From Jiangella endophytica (lineage in GTDB: Bacteria > Actinomycetota > Actinomycetes > Jiangellales > Jiangellaceae), in assembly GCF_003427025.1 (NCBI RefSeq), contig NZ_QVAI01000005.1, positions 62,001 to 126,000 of the forward strand: a DNA stretch of 64,000 nt, written 5' to 3'. Each line of letters opens with the position of its first letter. Position 1 is the first letter of the stretch. The notes beneath the pieces are model-generated. The model searched no databases. It was not told where the DNA came from and saw only the letters and a program-made list of their open reading frames with translations. Below, one piece after another: positions 15,274 to 23,979 of this stretch. Position numbers and translations under genes: made by a program.

Positions 15274-17268
15274 TCACCCCGCCCGCAGGGGCAACGCGAC
15301 CTCGATGCGCGTGCCGCCGCCGCCCGGGCTGCTCACCAGGATCGTGCCGCCGAGCGCCTCGACCCGGTCGTACAGGCCGGTCAGCCCGGTGCCGCCGGTC
15401 GGGACGGCGCCGCCGACGCCGTCGTCGACAACGAGCAGGCGCAGCTCACCGTCGTACTCCTCGACGGCCAGCTCCGCATGCGTCGCGTTCGCGTGTTTGA
15501 CGGTGTTGGTGAGCGCCTCCGCGGCCACGTAGTACGCGGCGACCTCCACCGCGTCGGCGTAGCGATGGTCGAGGCGAAGCGTCAGCTCGACCGCGACCGG
15601 TGAGCGGCGGGCCAGGGTGCGCAGCGCCGGGCCCAGTCCGCCCTCGGAGAGGATCGCCGGGTGGATGCCGCGCGACAGCTCGCGCAGCTCGTCCAGCACC
15701 GCGGTGACGTCAGCGGCCAGCCGGCCGAGGCCCGCGCTCAGTCCGGACAGCTCGTCCGGCACCTCCGCCTGGACGTTGCGCAGCTCCAGCGCGAGCGAGA
15801 CCAGCCGCTGCTGCGCGCCGTCGTGCAGGTCGCGTTCGAGCCGGCGGCGGGTGGCGTCGCCCGCGGCGATGACCCGTGCCCGCGACGCCGCCAGCTGCGC
15901 CCGGCTCTCGGTGTTGGCGATGGCGGTCGCGACGATCTCGGTGAACGCGACCAGGCGATCCTCGGTGTCGGGCGGCAGCGGCCCGGTCCGTGACGCCACG
16001 CCGATGCTGCCCCACAGCCGCGACTCCACCACGATCGGGCTGGCCACCGTCGACGTGACGTCCTCGCCGTCCAGGCTGGGCGGTTGCTCGCCGAGACTGG
16101 CGTAGTCCAGCCGGGCGGACCGGCCGGTGCGCTGCACCTGCTCGATCACCGACGGCGTCTCCGGCCGCCAGCGCGCGCCCGGCCCGCGACGCCGTGTGTC
16201 GCGCCAGCCGTGCGCCGCGAGATACGTCGCCGTCCGGTCGCTCTCGAACCGCAGCACCGACGTGCAGTCCGCGCCCAGGAGCCCACCCACCTGGTCGGCG
16301 ACCGACCGGAACACCGGACCCGGATCGGCGCCGCCGCGCGCCGCCAGGGTCGCCACCCGGCGCAGCGCGGCCTGCTCGTCCGCGTTCCGCAGCAACGCCG
16401 CGCTGGCCTCGGCATTGGTGACGGCCGTGGCCAGCAGCTCGGTGAAGTGCAGGATCCGCTCCTCCGTCTCCGGCGGGAAGGCCCGCGGATTCCGCGACGA
16501 CACCACGACCACGCCCCACAACCTGCCCCCGGCCACGACCGGACAGCCGATCGACGAGCGGATGCCCAGCTCACGGGCGAGCGGCCCGCCCGCGCCGTTG
16601 GTCGCGTCGGTGCCGGAGACCCGGACCGGCGCCCCCGCGCGCAGCACGTCGCGCGCGACCCGCGTCTCCTCCACGGGCACGCGCCCGCCGATCGGCAGCC
16701 GCGCCGGCATCCGGGTCCAGGCGGCCACGCGGATCACCGTCCCGCCGTCCTCGTAGCGTCCCAGCCGGGTGAGGTCGGCCCCGCACAGCTCGCCGACCTC
16801 GCGCGTCACCGCCACGAACAACTCCGTCGCCGGCACGCCCTCGGCCGCGAGCGTCGCGACCCGCCGCAGCGCCGACTGTTCCGCGGCCAACTCCTGCGAC
16901 CGCCGGACGCTGCGCCGCAACCCCGCGGCCAGCCCGGCGACCACCAGCGCCGTCGCCACGAACACGGCGAACGCCACCACCGAGGTGCCCTCGCTCTGCG
17001 GCGGCGCGATGAGCAGCACGAACGTGATCACGCTCGCTGCCGAGATCAGCGCCGCCGGACCCGCTCCCCACCAGATCGCCACCGGCACGACGGCCAGCAG
17101 GTACAGGATGAGCAGCCCACGCGGCGGGAGGTGCAGGTTCAGGATCGCGACCAGCCCGGTCACCAGGCCGATGAGGCCGGCGCCGATGAGGGCTCCACCC
17201 ACCCACCGCTGCAGCGGCGGGCCGGTCAACGGTCCTGAGGCCTCACTGCTCTCCGGCCGCCACCACAT
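15274..17268 (-). CDS. Membrane sensor histidine kinase with two GAF domains (NarL-type partner)
   Basis: 664 residues. Four hydrophobic segments in the first 115 residues resemble a DUF4118-type membrane module (GALIGAGLIGLVTGLVAIL, LLILYLLAVVPVAIWWG, and so on). Two consecutive GAF domains follow at about 130-290 and 295-450, then a HisKA_3 dimerisation domain with the phospho-acceptor in ERDLHDGAQQRL and an HATPase_c domain (N-box EALTNTVKHA, G boxes DDGVGG and GGTGLTGLYDR). The start overlaps the receiver-protein gene by 26 bp, so the two are translationally linked. Signal unknown. Confidence 0.9.
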   Translation of the reverse strand: MWWRPESSEASGPLTGPPLQRWVGGALIGAGLIGLVTGLVAILNLHLPPRGLLILYLLAVVPVAIWWGAGPAALISAASVITFVLLIAPPQSEGTSVVAFAVFVATALVVAGLAAGLRRSVRRSQELAAEQSALRRVATLAAEGVPATELFVAVTREVGELCGADLTRLGRYEDGGTVIRVAAWTRMPARLPIGGRVPVEETRVARDVLRAGAPVRVSGTDATNGAGGPLARELGIRSSIGCPVVAGGRLWGVVVVSSRNPRAFPPETEERILHFTELLATAVTNAEASAALLRNADEQAALRRVATLAARGGADPGPVFRSVADQVGGLLGADCTSVLRFESDRTATYLAAHGWRDTRRRGPGARWRPETPSVIEQVQRTGRSARLDYASLGEQPPSLDGEDVTSTVASPIVVESRLWGSIGVASRTGPLPPDTEDRLVAFTEIVATAIANTESRAQLAASRARVIAAGDATRRRLERDLHDGAQQRLVSLALELRNVQAEVPDELSGLSAGLGRLAADVTAVLDELRELSRGIHPAILSEGGLGPALRTLARRSPVAVELTLRLDHRYADAVEVAAYYVAAEALTNTVKHANATHAELAVEEYDGELRLLVVDDGVGGAVPTGGTGLTGLYDRVEALGGTILVSSPGGGGTRIEVALPLRAG

Positions 17269-17635
17269 CTCGCACGGCCCTCGCCGACAGATCGGCTTTC
17301 CAGACGAACCCGGCTGCGGGGCTGGCCGACACCAGCTCCGCGACGTCGTCTTCCCTGCGCGTCGAGATGAGGACCACGTGCGGACGGGCGGACGACTCGG
17401 CGACGATCCGGTGGACGAGATCGAAGCCGCTCTCGGTGCCGAGCGCGATGTCCACCAGCACGACGTCCGGTCGCAGGGCGCCGATCAGTTCGAGGGCCTG
17501 TGTCGTCGTGGTCGCGGTCCCCACCACCTCGAGGCCGCCGCGTTCGAGGCTGGAACGCGCCACGGCCAGGAATCTCTCGTTGTCATCAACGATGACACAA
17601 CGCCGCACCACAGCACCAGCATTGCACCAGAGCAT
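17243..17635 (-). CDS. Stand-alone response-regulator receiver protein
   Basis: A receiver domain only (about 120 residues): the acidic pair in CVIVDDNERF, phospho-acceptor Asp in VVLVDIALG, Thr/Ser in VLISTRRED and Lys in FVWKADL. There is no DNA-binding output. Two adjacent GTG codons at 17611 and 17608 are alternative starts closer to the domain; no good ribosome site distinguishes them. It overlaps the downstream histidine-kinase gene, suggesting a phosphate sink or protein-interaction regulator for that kinase, or a partner of the NarL-type regulator encoded nearby. Confidence 0.82.
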   Translation of the reverse strand: MLWCNAGAVVRRCVIVDDNERFLAVARSSLERGGLEVVGTATTTTQALELIGALRPDVVLVDIALGTESGFDLVHRIVAESSARPHVVLISTRREDDVAELVSASPAAGFVWKADLSARAVRDVVAAGEQ

Positions 17636-17651
17636 CAGCCAGGCATTACTG

Positions 17652-18077
17652 CTAACCGGAAACCCGGCCAGGGCCGAAGGTCCGCACCGACAGGAACTCG
17701 CGCATCGCCGCGGCAGCGTCGTGCAGCCGCTGCGACAGCTGCAGCGCCTGTTCGACGTCCAGGTCGTACTCCGCCACCTCGCCGCCGTCCCCGGTCAACC
17801 GAACCCGCAGCAGACCGGTGTGGTGTTCGCCGTTCACGGTCGCCGACAGGCGAGGGTCGGCCGTGGGGACGGCGGCAAGTGGGCCGGCATCGAGGGGGGC
17901 GCCGGCCAGTGGCGAGCCGGCGCGGGGGGTGCCGGCTGCGGAGTCGTGGCGCCAGGGGTCAGCGTCGGGGGATTCCGGCCTCCGGCCGGGCACCACGACA
18001 TCATGGGGGTGGTCCGGCCGGGCGTGGGTCGCGACGGCCGTCGCCGGGCCATGGAATGCGTAGACCACTCGGCTCAT
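17652..18077 (-). CDS. Hypothetical protein
   Basis: A 141-residue protein. The ATG at 18077 is supported by GAGGAGG 9 bp upstream. The N-terminal half is low-complexity (Pro/Ala/Asp). The C-terminal half (from ATVNGEHHTGLLRVRL) looks like a small beta-sheet followed by an amphipathic helix (EQALQLSQRLHDAAAAMREFL). No known domain is recognised. It lies 16 bp upstream of the receiver gene in the same direction, so it may be part of the signalling operon. Confidence 0.5.
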   Translation of the reverse strand: MSRVVYAFHGPATAVATHARPDHPHDVVVPGRRPESPDADPWRHDSAAGTPRAGSPLAGAPLDAGPLAAVPTADPRLSATVNGEHHTGLLRVRLTGDGGEVAEYDLDVEQALQLSQRLHDAAAAMREFLSVRTFGPGRVSG

Positions 18078-18268
18078 CGCCGGACCTCCTCGCACACTCG
18101 AACGAACGCTTCCAGTGAGCCTCGCTCCGTTCGGCCGTCCGGCACATCGCGGCCAGCAGGAGTTCCGGGCTTCCTGCTAGCCGGTAGACGGGTCACCCGC
18201 TGGCGTCGACGACAGGCCGGCCGTCCGGAGCGATGCTCGAAGAACCGGGGGGTGAAAGGAGCCGAATC

Positions 18269-18430
18269 ATGCTGGCCCACCGCGAGGACCTGTCGACCCG
18301 CGATCTCGCCTCGATGCTCAACGTGCCGCTCGAGGCCATGCCCTCCGTCGTCGAGGAGGCCGGACGGCTACTGGCCGCGCGTCTCCCCGTCCGGACCGCC
18401 GTGGACGTCACCGCTGCTCGAGAAACGTGA
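18269..18430 (+). CDS. Small helical hypothetical protein
   Basis: 53 residues, start chosen by AAGGAG 8 bp upstream of the ATG. The sequence LSTRDLASMLNVPLEAMPSVVEEAGRLLAARLP resembles a small helix-turn-helix-like or helical-bundle protein. Its last 23 bp overlap the end of the convergent NarL-type regulator gene. Function unknown. Confidence 0.4.
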   Translation: MLAHREDLSTRDLASMLNVPLEAMPSVVEEAGRLLAARLPVRTAVDVTAARET

Positions 18431-19061
18431 GCACCGCCAGCACCCGCCGGTGATCCTCGTCGGTCTCCGGCAGGTCGAGCTTGGTGAGAATGCTGCGCAC
18501 GTGCTTCTCGACGGTGCCCTCGGTCACCCAGAGCCGCCGGGCCACCCCGGCGTTCGACCGTCCCTCGGCGACCAGCGCCAGCACCTCCCGCTCGCGTTCC
18601 GTCAGTACCGCCAGCGGATCGTGCCGCCGGTGCGCGCCGACCAGCTCCTGCACCAACGCCGGGTCGACGACGCTCGCGCCGCGGGCCACCCGCTCCACCG
18701 TGTCGACGAACTCCGCCACGTCGGTCACCCTGCTCTTCAGCAGGTAACCGATGCCCTCGCCGCTGGCCAGCAGCTGCATCGCGTGCTCCACCTCGACGTG
18801 CGCCGATAACACCAGAATCGCCGTCGCCGGGTGGTCGCGCCGGATCGCGTGCGCCGCCTCCAGCCCTTCCGTCGCATGCTCCGGCGGCATCCGGATGTCG
18901 ACGATCACGAGGTCGGGCGCCAGGTCGTTGACCAGGTCGATCAGCTCGGGCGCGTCGCCGGCCTGCCCGACGACCGCGAAGCCGGAGCGATCGAGCAGGC
19001 TCGCCAACCCTTCCCTCAGGAGAACATCGTCGTCCGCGATGACGACCCGTGTCTCGCTCAT
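18408..19061 (-). CDS. NarL/FixJ-family response regulator
   Basis: A 217-residue two-domain regulator. The receiver has DDD near the N terminus, phospho-Asp in LVIVDIRMP, Ser in LVLSAHVE and Lys in YLLKSRV. A LuxR-type HTH follows a short linker (LTEREREVLALVAEGRSNAGVARRLWVTEGTVEKHV, of which the core is ERE..VL...A.G..N). The ATG directly before SETRVVIADDD is used; the longer frame upstream is Arg-rich non-coding sequence. With no kinase adjacent, the GAF-domain kinase 1.8 kb away is the likely partner. Confidence 0.9.
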   Translation of the reverse strand: MSETRVVIADDDVLLREGLASLLDRSGFAVVGQAGDAPELIDLVNDLAPDLVIVDIRMPPEHATEGLEAAHAIRRDHPATAILVLSAHVEVEHAMQLLASGEGIGYLLKSRVTDVAEFVDTVERVARGASVVDPALVQELVGAHRRHDPLAVLTEREREVLALVAEGRSNAGVARRLWVTEGTVEKHVRSILTKLDLPETDEDHRRVLAVLTFLEQR

Positions 19062-19241
19062 CCGGTCACCTCGGCCCCCTCGGGCCCGCACGCGGGCCCT
19101 CACCCCCAGTTTGACAGCGAACCGGCGGATCCGGTCGTCCTGCTTTTCGGAGGGCCTGCCTGGTCGCGGGCGCAGACCTGATGCGCTGCGCACCTGGCGC
19201 CGCTACGGTCGAGACGACGTGGTAGCGAAGGGGGATCCATC

Positions 19242-19451
19242 GTGAAGCTCTCGACCCGTAACCAATTGGCCGGAACGGTCGTGTCCGTCACCACCGGCGA
19301 GGCCATGGCCGTCGTCAAGATTCGCCTCGACGGTGGCCAGATCCTCACCTCCTCGGTCACCAAGGAGGCCGCCGAGGATCTCGAGCTCGCCGAAGGCAGC
19401 GCGGTCACCGCGCTCATCAAGTCGACCGAGGTCGCCCTCGCCGTCGAGTGA
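19242..19451 (+). CDS. TOBE-domain (molbindin-like) protein
   Basis: A 69-residue single TOBE/Mop domain: KLSTRNQLAGTVVSVTTGEAM, then VVKIRLDGGQILTSSVTKEAAEDL and GSAVTALIKSTEVALAVE. Molbindins of this size bind molybdate or other oxyanions as oligomers in the cytoplasm. The GTG start is preceded by GAAGGGGG. There is no Mo-transport gene next to it, so storage or homeostasis is inferred. It is followed at once by a hydrolase gene on the same strand. Confidence 0.88.
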   Translation: MKLSTRNQLAGTVVSVTTGEAMAVVKIRLDGGQILTSSVTKEAAEDLELAEGSAVTALIKSTEVALAVE

Positions 19452-19492
19452 CACCACGCCCGCGAGTCGCTCTGGACAAGGCGGATCAACAC

Positions 19493-20323
19493 ATGCAGGG
19501 TGACCCGATGGCCTCTGGCGAAGCGAATGAGACCGCTCGGGTGGTGCTGGGCGACTCCCGTGTCCTCGCCTACTCCGACATCGGCGACCCCGACGGCGTG
19601 CCGGTGCTGTCCTGCCTCGGAACTCCGCACTCACGGATCCCGCATCCCGACGACCACGAGGTCGCGCTCGCCCTGGGCGTACGCGTCATCGCGCCGGAAC
19701 GTCCCGGCTTCGGGCTGTCCGACCCCCTGCCGGGCCGGGCGGTCGTCGACTGGGCCGACGACGCGCGGCAGCTGCTCGACGCCCTGGACCTGCCGGCCGT
19801 CGCGGTCCTGGGCTCGTCGGGTGGCGGGCCCTACGCCGTGGCGACCGCCGCCACGCTGCCCGACCGGGTCGCGGGCCTGGCGCTCGTCGCCTCCGGAGTG
19901 CCGTCCACCGCTCCCGTGCATGGCGACGTCGTGCCGCTCGACGAAGAAGGGCTCGTGGCCCGAGGCCGGCAGTTCGAGCAGTGGCTGCGCGACGATCCCG
20001 ACGCGTTCTTCGCCGCGGTCGGCATCACCCGGTCCGACTGGTGGCTGCGGATGCTCGCCGAGGCGTTCCGTCAGGGTCACGCCGCCTACGTCGAGGACCA
20101 CCTCCTCAACCACAGCGACTGGTCGCCCGCGCTCGGCCGGGTCGCCGCGCCCACCCGCATCTGGCACGGCGAGCTCGACGACAACATCCCGCTGGCAGCG
20201 GTCACCTGGATGGCGCAGCGGATACCCGGCGCGACCGTGACGGTGATCCCAGAGGCCGGCCACGACATCGCCGCGCAGTGGCCCGACGTGCTGACCTGGC
20301 TGCGCGACGTCCGCCCCACCTGA
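19493..20323 (+). CDS. Alpha/beta hydrolase
   Basis: A protein of about 276 residues with a Ser nucleophile elbow GSSGGGPYA, acid Asp in WHGELDDNIPL and His in EAGHDIAAQ. N-terminal sequence ARVVLGDSRVLAYSDIGDPDGVPVLSCLGTP leads into the fold. ATG 19493 is chosen because AAGGCGG precedes it; ATG 19508 and a GTG overlapping the TOBE stop are alternatives. Substrate unknown. It is the last intact gene before the left end of the island. Confidence 0.82.
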   Translation: MQGDPMASGEANETARVVLGDSRVLAYSDIGDPDGVPVLSCLGTPHSRIPHPDDHEVALALGVRVIAPERPGFGLSDPLPGRAVVDWADDARQLLDALDLPAVAVLGSSGGGPYAVATAATLPDRVAGLALVASGVPSTAPVHGDVVPLDEEGLVARGRQFEQWLRDDPDAFFAAVGITRSDWWLRMLAEAFRQGHAAYVEDHLLNHSDWSPALGRVAAPTRIWHGELDDNIPLAAVTWMAQRIPGATVTVIPEAGHDIAAQWPDVLTWLRDVRPT

Positions 20324-20343
20324 TCACGGGCGGCGCCCCACGA

Positions 20344-20747
20344 TCATCGCGCCGGCCGACCGGACGGCGTGGCCGAGGACCACACGCCGAACCACTGCTC
20401 GGCGCCGAACGCCTGGAACCGCTCCGCCTCGGTGAACCCCAGCCTCCCCGCCAGCCGCGTCGAGCGGTCGTTGGCGGTTGGGTACAGAGCGCCGGGCAGC
20501 GCCCCGGCGCACCAGTCGAGTGCCGCCGTGCACGCTTCGGTGGCGTACCCGCGACCCCAGACCTCCGGCAGGAGCAGGTAGCTGAGCTCGACTTTCCCGT
20601 CGACCTGGCGGGGGCGGCCCTCCACGTAGCGCCGTTCGATCGTGACGATCCCGCGCCCTCGGGCTCGCGGAGCACGAGCCGCTCGGTCCGGATCGGGGCA
20701 GGCGGCCAGGCGAAGGGTACGAGCTCGCTCGTGCCGGTCAACCCCAT
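20344..20747 (-). pseudogene. Decayed GNAT acetyltransferase
   Basis: The N terminus (PFAWPPAPIRTERLVLREPE) reads in one frame. The C-terminal two-thirds (GIVTIERRYVEGRP, ELSYLLLPEVWGRGYATEA, LYPTANDRSTRLAGRLGF) reads in another. The first part of the normal GNAT fold between LREPE and GIVTIE (about 50 residues, strands 2-3 and helix 1) is absent. An internal deletion with frameshift therefore inactivated the gene. The acetyl-CoA pyrophosphate loop (VWGRGYATEA) survives. It sits next to the island's left boundary. Confidence 0.75.
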
Positions 20748-20835
20748 CAGCAGGCTCGACGGCGGTCAACGGGCCCGCACCGATCAACCCACCGACCCGA
20801 CGTCGGGCCGCCGAGACACCCAGAAGACACGGAAG

Positions 20836-20855
20836 GAGCCCTCCGCAGAGGGCTC
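20836..20855 (-). terminator. Intrinsic terminator of the displaced tRNA-Pro 3' end
   Basis: GAGCCCTC-tetraloop-GAGGGCTC forms an 8-bp GC hairpin, followed on the minus strand by a pyrimidine-rich tract. It lies 22 bp beyond the tRNA 3'-half copy, in the direction a tRNA-Pro would be transcribed. This is the position of the original chromosomal tRNA terminator. Confidence 0.7.
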
Positions 20856-20879
20856 GTGAGCTGCGATGTTGGCTGGTCG

Positions 20880-20921
20880 GGGGTGACAGGATTCGAACCC
20901 GCGACCTCTTCGTCCCGAACG
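20880..20921 (-). repeat. attL: copy of the tRNA-Pro 3' half
   Basis: These 42 bp match the anticodon-loop-to-acceptor portion of the intact tRNA-Pro (58408-58449) at 40 positions, in the same orientation; differences are at 20894 and 20900. Beyond 20921 the sequence no longer resembles a tRNA, so no 5' half exists. Together with the terminator just downstream, this is what integration into a tRNA 3' end leaves at the far end of an element. Confidence 0.85.
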
Positions 20922-21043
20922 CTGTGACGACGTGTTGGCTGCTGTCGTCCGTTGCACTGGGATGACATCTGCGCAGGTCACGTCCGTCATCTCGTGGTGC
21001 TCGCACCGGAAAGCTTGCTACTCATCTGGGGTGCTGACAGTCC

Positions 21044-21907
21044 TCAGGATGCGGCCGAGGGTTTGCGCATGCGGTTGAAGGCGACCTTGGCGTTGACAGT
21101 AATGCCGCCGCTGGCGTGGATGTTTTCGAGCCCTGCGAACATCCGAGTCTTGAACTCCGAAGCGAGTTCAGGGCCGAGAGATTCGACGAATCCTCGGAAG
21201 CCGTGGGACATGTTCCATTCCCAGTGATGCTGGGCGTCTCGCATCTCGAAGGACGCCCGGGCGGTGCGTTGCTCAATGTCGATGAACCCGGCTTCCGCGC
21301 AGAGGTCGGGCAAGGGGCGCGGTGGCGGGGTGAACGGGTCGGGCCTCCTGGTCGGGCTGGACCGTCCGGCCATGTCACGCATGAGCTCGCCGTAGAAGTC
21401 CCACCGTTCGTCCCGTGGCTTTCTGGATCCTTCGGCCTCATCATCGACGACGTGATTGCTCGGCGGACCTGAGAAGGCCAGCAGGCCGCCCGGGCGGAGC
21501 ACCCGGTATGCCTCGGCGATGGCCTGCGCGGGATCGTCGAGGAAGTGCAGGGTGAACCCGCACGTCACGGCGTCGAAGCTTGCGTCTGGGATGTCGAGTT
21601 GGTGGGCGTCCATGACTCGGTTGGTTAGCTGCGGGAGATCCTGATGGTCGGCGGCCAGGGCATCGAGCATGTTCGGGGCGTTATCGATGGCGACGACCTC
21701 ACCGCGATCTCCGACTGCCCAGGCGGCCGGCCCGGCGATGGCGCCACGTCCAGCGGCGATGTCCAAGACTCGCTGACCGGGCTGCAGGCCGCACCAGGCC
21801 ACGAGATCACGGCCGAACGTGGCGAAGAACGGGATGTGCTGGTCATACTCGTGAGCCAGTTCATCGAACAGGTCCTGCACCAGCCCGGTGTCCGTCACGG
21901 GCTGCAC
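21044..21907 (-). CDS. Class I SAM-dependent methyltransferase
   Basis: About 287 residues. The SAM-binding motif I is VLDIAAGRGAIAGPAA, acidic residue VVAIDNAPNMLDAL, post-motif DASFDAVTCGFTLHFLDDP and EAYRVLRPGGLLAFSG, typical of UbiE/Methyltransf_11 proteins. The start is uncertain: GTG 21907 or 21898; the long open frame upstream is non-coding. Codons are less GC-biased than in the flanks. It is the first gene inside the island's left end; substrate unknown, no link to the catabolic genes visible. Confidence 0.8.
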   Translation of the reverse strand: MQPVTDTGLVQDLFDELAHEYDQHIPFFATFGRDLVAWCGLQPGQRVLDIAAGRGAIAGPAAWAVGDRGEVVAIDNAPNMLDALAADHQDLPQLTNRVMDAHQLDIPDASFDAVTCGFTLHFLDDPAQAIAEAYRVLRPGGLLAFSGPPSNHVVDDEAEGSRKPRDERWDFYGELMRDMAGRSSPTRRPDPFTPPPRPLPDLCAEAGFIDIEQRTARASFEMRDAQHHWEWNMSHGFRGFVESLGPELASEFKTRMFAGLENIHASGGITVNAKVAFNRMRKPSAAS

Positions 21908-22106
21908 AGTGACAGCTGCTAGCAACCGGATCAACCGAAATTGACGCTCGACCCGACGTCGGCGAGCTCGAGCAGGGTCAGCGCGAGCCACCGTTCCGTG
22001 GCGGACCCGAACGCCGCGATCGCCAGGCTCCATTGGGTGACGGCGCCGATCACGACCCGCCCTGTCGCGCACCGACGCCACCCAGCCGGCTCTAACGCTC
22101 GGGTAC

Positions 22107-22134
22107 TTGACACCGATGATGAATCCATTAATCA
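22107..22134 (+). promoter_or_regulatory. Shared island promoter/operator, copy 1
   Basis: TTGACA (22107-22112), four bases, then TGATGAATCCATTAATCA. The same layout occurs on the minus strand at 40597-40623 and 44003-44031. The TGAT.AAT..ATT.ATCA core is an imperfect palindrome covering the spacer and the expected -10 (TAATCA-like), so a bound repressor would occlude RNA polymerase. It points toward the broken beta-helix gene and the lyase at 22759. The stretch from 21908 to 22281 otherwise contains no gene. Confidence 0.65.
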
Positions 22135-22281
22135 TGGCTCGAGATGGCCAGATCTGGGAGGACATTGTGGCCTTCGGGAGACCTCGGGCACGCAGCGGGT
22201 GCTGCTCGTCGGTGGCTGGCATCGAGACGGTGGTCATCGCTGATCCGGTCAACCAAACCGATCACCAGTCAAGGAGGACCC

Positions 22282-22662
22282 GTGACCACTCGTCGTACCA
22301 AGTTGTCCACAGCCGCCACCACCGGCCTCGACGTCCTGGCTCCCGCACAGGCGATGCCGGAGTAACACCGTCGCCGCGACTGCGGCTGGTCCTCCTCGCT
22401 CGCCACCGAGACCGCCAGCGAGTTGACCTACGTCCGAGACTCCGAAGGCAACCGACTGATCGACTTCTCCCGGGCCGGCTACCTGGCGGACCGCCTGTAT
22501 CCCCGCCCGCCTGGCGTGATCAAGGTCGCACCCGTGGCAGGCGACAACACAGACCATCCGCAGGCGGCGATCGACGCCGCGAGGGCGTTGCCGCTGGACG
22601 ACCATGGCTGGCGCGGCGGTTCCAAGCGGCGCGGCCGCGAGGTCATCAACGAATTTGCCTGA
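22282..22662 (+). pseudogene. Truncated paralogue of the beta-helix protein at 34092-35711
   Basis: Starts with GTG behind AAGGAGG and a signal-peptide-like N terminus (TTRRTKLSTAATTGLDV...APAQA), then an in-frame stop at 22363. The frame continues as LTYVRDSEGNRLIDFSRAGY...VAPVAGDNTDHPQAAIDAARALP, clearly similar to TLAYVRDSEGNRVPDFSRAGY...VQPVAGDNAAHLQAAIDSVGALP in the intact gene. It ends after the first tenth of the domain. It is a dead duplicate still carrying the shared operator upstream. Confidence 0.8.
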
Positions 22663-22758
22663 GCCTCTGGAGGTGACCGTGACGAATCGGTCTCAACTAC
22701 CTCTGGCCCGCATCCTAGACGACATACAACCGGCGATAAGTGAAGGAGACCTACGGTA

Positions 22759-23802
22759 ATGACGCTCACCGCCGACCAGGCGTTAGCGCTGCCTCTTTTC
22801 GCGATCACCGACCGCACGCCATCTGAATGGCGCGGTCACCCCCGCGACTACTATTCGGTGGGCTTCTACTCCTGGCCGAACCCGGATACGCCGGATGGAC
22901 TGCCCTATGTCAGGCGCGATTGCCAACGCAACGTGGCGACGCTGAGCGACCGCTACGACAAACACCGGTTTTGGCAGACCATCGCCGCGGTCAACACCCT
23001 CGTGCAAGCCCACATCCGAACCGGTGAGGATCGGTTTGCTGACTCGGCAGTCAGGCGCCTCGAACGGTGGTTCCTCGACCCAGAAGTAGCGATGCGGCCC
23101 AACTTCGTCCACGGCGCCGCTCAACCCGGAGTTCACGACGGGGCGTCGATCGGTCTGATCGAGGCGGTCTACCTGATCGACCTACTCGATCACGTCGAAC
23201 TGCTGTTGAAGTCCGGTTGGTTCACCGGACAGGTGGACAACCTTCGATCGTGGTTCGCCGACCTGATGAGCTGGATGCGGACAAGTGACCTCGGTCGGAA
23301 GGAGGAATCGTCAACCAGTAATCACGGCGTCTGGTGGGATGCCCAGGTGCTGCGCTACGCCTCCTTCACTGATGATCAGCGCACCATCGAGGACATCACC
23401 GGCCTGTTCGACCGCCGACTCCGACAGATCGCCCCCGGCGGAACGCTGCCACGCGAGCTGGCTCGACCAAGCTCATTGCACTACACGATCTACGGCCTGC
23501 GCGCCTTCGCCGTCTGTAGCCGTGTGGCCGCCGGTTATGGGGCGGACCTGTGGAACTCTGCGGCGGCGCCCGGTCGCGGACGCCTGGTTGACGCTTACCG
23601 ATTCTGGGCAGACCATGCCCGAGACGAACGGAACTGGACCTGGCCGAGAATCCCAAATGATCTTGACCGAACCGCCTACTGGCTGGCGATCGAAGCAGCC
23701 TCCGCCTACAACGACGAGGCGCTTTCGTCCTTCGCACTGGAGTTGCGAGAGCGCGAACTCCCTCTTCCCGAGGTCCCGCTGGCGGCCGCCCTCAACGAAT
23801 AG
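22759..23802 (+). CDS. Alginate-lyase-family polysaccharide lyase (PL5/PL38-like)
   Basis: A 347-residue (alpha/alpha)-barrel lyase. Family-like motifs are YYSVGFYSWPNP near the N terminus, an Asn-His pair in STSNHGVWWDAQ (neutraliser/base region) and the Tyr-containing RPSSLHYTIYGLRA. It has no signal peptide, so it probably acts in the cytoplasm on imported oligouronides, unless it is released in another way. AAGGAG precedes the ATG by 11 bp. PL5 enzymes cleave mannuronan and PL38 enzymes cleave glucuronan; the surrounding glucuronate/glucarate genes favour a glucuronate polymer, which is inference. Confidence 0.75.
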   Translation: MTLTADQALALPLFAITDRTPSEWRGHPRDYYSVGFYSWPNPDTPDGLPYVRRDCQRNVATLSDRYDKHRFWQTIAAVNTLVQAHIRTGEDRFADSAVRRLERWFLDPEVAMRPNFVHGAAQPGVHDGASIGLIEAVYLIDLLDHVELLLKSGWFTGQVDNLRSWFADLMSWMRTSDLGRKEESSTSNHGVWWDAQVLRYASFTDDQRTIEDITGLFDRRLRQIAPGGTLPRELARPSSLHYTIYGLRAFAVCSRVAAGYGADLWNSAAAPGRGRLVDAYRFWADHARDERNWTWPRIPNDLDRTAYWLAIEAASAYNDEALSSFALELRERELPLPEVPLAAALNE

Positions 23803-23979
23803 TCCCAACGACTGTTGCCAGGGTCGCGGCACGGGAACAGCGGTCGAGAGTGCCGCGGAAGCTGAATCACCGAGTCGGCGCCGGGCGGCCGCTCCCGTCC
23901 GCCGGCAGCCGGCCACGGGGCCGGGGTGACGTCAGCCTATCAGCGGCCAGAACTTCGCCGGTGTGCGGCGACGGACCGG

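Noticed and set aside
13421-15532. A 703-codon open frame overlapping blaB and the aldo/keto reductase
   Set aside because: Low-complexity composition and no domain; the overlapping genes in other frames carry clear catalytic motifs.
20877-20960. A second complete tRNA-Pro
   Set aside because: Only the 3' half is present; upstream of 20921 on the minus strand no D-arm or 5' acceptor strand can be found.
22120-22252. MINGFI-type peptide starts seen at the shared operators
   Set aside because: They arise because the operator sequence itself reads ATG-ATT-AAT-GGA-TTT-ATC; no conserved coding follows at any of the three sites.
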